Shown here: positions 11,991 through 13,128 of the stretch, one piece after another
How the letters are laid out: each line of letters starts with the position of its first letter
Position numbering within the stretch: the first letter of the stretch is position 1
Assembly (NCBI GenBank): GCA_046704525.1
Contig: JBJKRS010000061.1
Coordinates: 1 to 13,128 of the forward strand
Length of the DNA: 13,128 nucleotides
Reading direction: 5' to 3'
Origin: GCA-965745 sp046704525
Lineage (GTDB): Archaea; Thermoplasmatota; Thermoplasmata; Thermoplasmatales; Thermoplasmataceae
The notes under the pieces: generated by a model
Seen by the model: only the letters and a program-made list of their open reading frames with translations
Databases searched by the model: none
Told to the model about the DNA's origin: nothing
Position numbers and translations under genes: made by a program

Positions 11991-13128
11991 TCACTGGGAG
12001 GCTTTCTCAGCCCTGGGTTTTGCCGACTTCCACCCTCCAACTATTTTAACCGCTTCCATCCAGAAGGTCGAAAGCACAGATGCTATGACAACAAGGAGCC
12101 AGTCAGCAGGTATCAGGTATGCTGTGCTGAGTATCACCTGGAGTCCCGGAATCAGTGTGATAAGCACCAGGGCCGCAATCACACCCACTCCCCATACGAC
12201 TATGATCCTGTTCGAGAAGAATCCCTTCCTTACAACGGGCTCTCTTTCAGTCCGCAAATTCTGGGCAAGCAGCACCTGGGATATTACCCATGTAGAGAAG
12301 GCGGCAGTCTGCGCTTCCACCAGGTTTCCCTGCCTGAAATATATGTAGAGGTAGATTGCGCTTATCGCTATTGCAAGTGCAACTGAGCCAATGAGGATTC
12401 CCCTCACAGTGCGGCGGTCGAGAACGTTCCTGCGCGAGGAGCCGCCGTATGACTCGATGAGCCTCGACTCGCTGCGTTCTGATACGAAGCCTCCGAGGGC
12501 GGCAACGTCAACAAACAGCTCCACGACTATGATCTGGATAGGTGAGAATGGAAATGGAATTGACAGTATCAGTGGTACAAGGAAGACCATAAGAAGGGCG
12601 AGTTTCACAGTCAGATAGTACTTAATAGACTTCCTGAGGGTGTAGAATATGTTTCTCCCTTCACCAACTGCTTCGACTATTGTTGAGAAATTGTCATCTG
12701 TCAGGATCATATCGGCAGCTTCTCTTGCGGCATCAGTGCCTCTTATTCCCATGGATATTCCGATGTCTGCTGTCCTGAGGGCAGGTGCATCGTTAACTCC
12801 ATCGCCTGTAACTGCAACTGTCTGTCCGGATGATTTCAGCACCCTGGTAATCCTGTGCTTGTCCTCTGGAGATATTCTTGCAAATACAGACACCTTCTTC
12901 AGGGCATCAGATAGTGATGAATCATCAAGTTTCCTGATATCTGCCCCTGTAAGAACGCTAGTCGAATGATTTATCCCAACGCGGGACGCAATGCTCTTCG
13001 CAGTCCCCGGGTGGTCCCCGGTCAGCATGATGACCCTGATTCCAAGCTTCTGGCAACGCTCTATTGCGGACTTCACTTCCTTTCTTGGAGGATCAATGAA
13101 ACTGACAAGTCCCACAAATGTAAGGTTG
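11991..13128 (-). CDS. P-type cation-transporting ATPase, C-terminal part
   Basis: The gene runs off the right edge: the frame is open through 13128 and a GTG at 13113-13115 lies inside a conserved block (TFVGLVSFIDPPR), so it is not a start. About 378 residues are present: the end of the P/N region with DPPR, MLTGDHPGTA and TGDGVNDAPAL (the latter from about 12809 downwards), then six membrane helices equivalent to M5-M10 and a basic tail. The phosphorylated-Asp motif, the TGES loop and M1-M4 lie outside. The layout with a full M5-M10 block fits the P2/P3 groups (Ca2+, Na+/K+ or H+ pumps), not heavy-metal P1B pumps. M6 carries ELFVD instead of the usual N-x-x-T-D, so the ion is unclear. It is convergent with the acetamidase gene, 29 nt apart, with no obvious functional link. 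Confidence 0.92.
   Translation of the reverse strand, partial: NLTFVGLVSFIDPPRKEVKSAIERCQKLGIRVIMLTGDHPGTAKSIASRVGINHSTSVLTGADIRKLDDSSLSDALKKVSVFARISPEDKHRITRVLKSSGQTVAVTGDGVNDAPALRTADIGISMGIRGTDAAREAADMILTDDNFSTIVEAVGEGRNIFYTLRKSIKYYLTVKLALLMVFLVPLILSIPFPFSPIQIIVVELFVDVAALGGFVSERSESRLIESYGGSSRRNVLDRRTVRGILIGSVALAIAISAIYLYIYFRQGNLVEAQTAAFSTWVISQVLLAQNLRTEREPVVRKGFFSNRIIVVWGVGVIAALVLITLIPGLQVILSTAYLIPADWLLVVIASVLSTFWMEAVKIVGGWKSAKPRAEKASQ

Noticed and set aside
13113..13115. GTG as the start of the P-type ATPase
   Set aside because: It lies within a conserved block that continues upstream to the window edge; the gene is cut by the edge.

Overview
The window looks like a piece of an acidophilic, wall-less archaeal genome of the Thermoplasmatales type. 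The signs are archaeal TATA boxes about 25-32 nt before start codons, several apparently leaderless genes with no Shine-Dalgarno, heavy use of AGG/AGA and ATA codons, and very large, Asn/Gln/Ser/Thr/Tyr-rich, charge-poor, cysteine-free surface proteins with many N-glycosylation sequons. This placement is an inference from sequence style; I cannot name a genus.

Layout: (1) 1-782, the 3' end of a peptide-type (family 5) ABC substrate-binding protein (SBP) gene, plus strand. (2) 837-1655, an M55 DppA-type D-aminopeptidase, plus strand. It shares a palindromic CTAG with the convergent gene (3) 1652-2353, an SH3b + NlpC/P60 (YkfC-like) peptidase, minus strand. (4) 2510-3790, a LysA-like fold-type-III PLP decarboxylase, divergent from the NlpC/P60 gene across a compact back-to-back promoter. 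(5) 3869-5065, a pita-bread (M24/creatinase-like) hydrolase lacking the usual metal ligands. (6) 5155-7950 and 8072-10885, two tandem, paralogous, membrane-anchored PKD-SBP fusion proteins, minus strand. (7) 11032-11961, an acetamidase/formamidase, plus strand, divergent from the second SBP. (8) 11991-13128, the C-terminal part of a P-type cation ATPase, minus strand, running off the right edge.

Taken together, genes 1-7 resemble a peptide/amide nitrogen-scavenging island: three surface binding proteins to capture peptides and five enzymes that break C-N or C-C bonds in peptide-derived molecules. The D-aminopeptidase + YkfC-type gamma-D-glutamyl peptidase + dipeptide SBP set recalls the Bacillus subtilis dppABCDE-ykfABCD murein-peptide region, here with a LysA-like decarboxylase added that could act on released diaminopimelate. 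In a wall-less archaeon that would mean feeding on bacterial cell-wall peptides. The genes are not one operon: strands alternate, and most have their own promoter. No ABC permease or ATPase gene is in the window.

There is no RNA gene, CRISPR array, insertion sequence or gene-free stretch longer than about 160 bases. The P-type ATPase is probably unrelated to the peptide genes.
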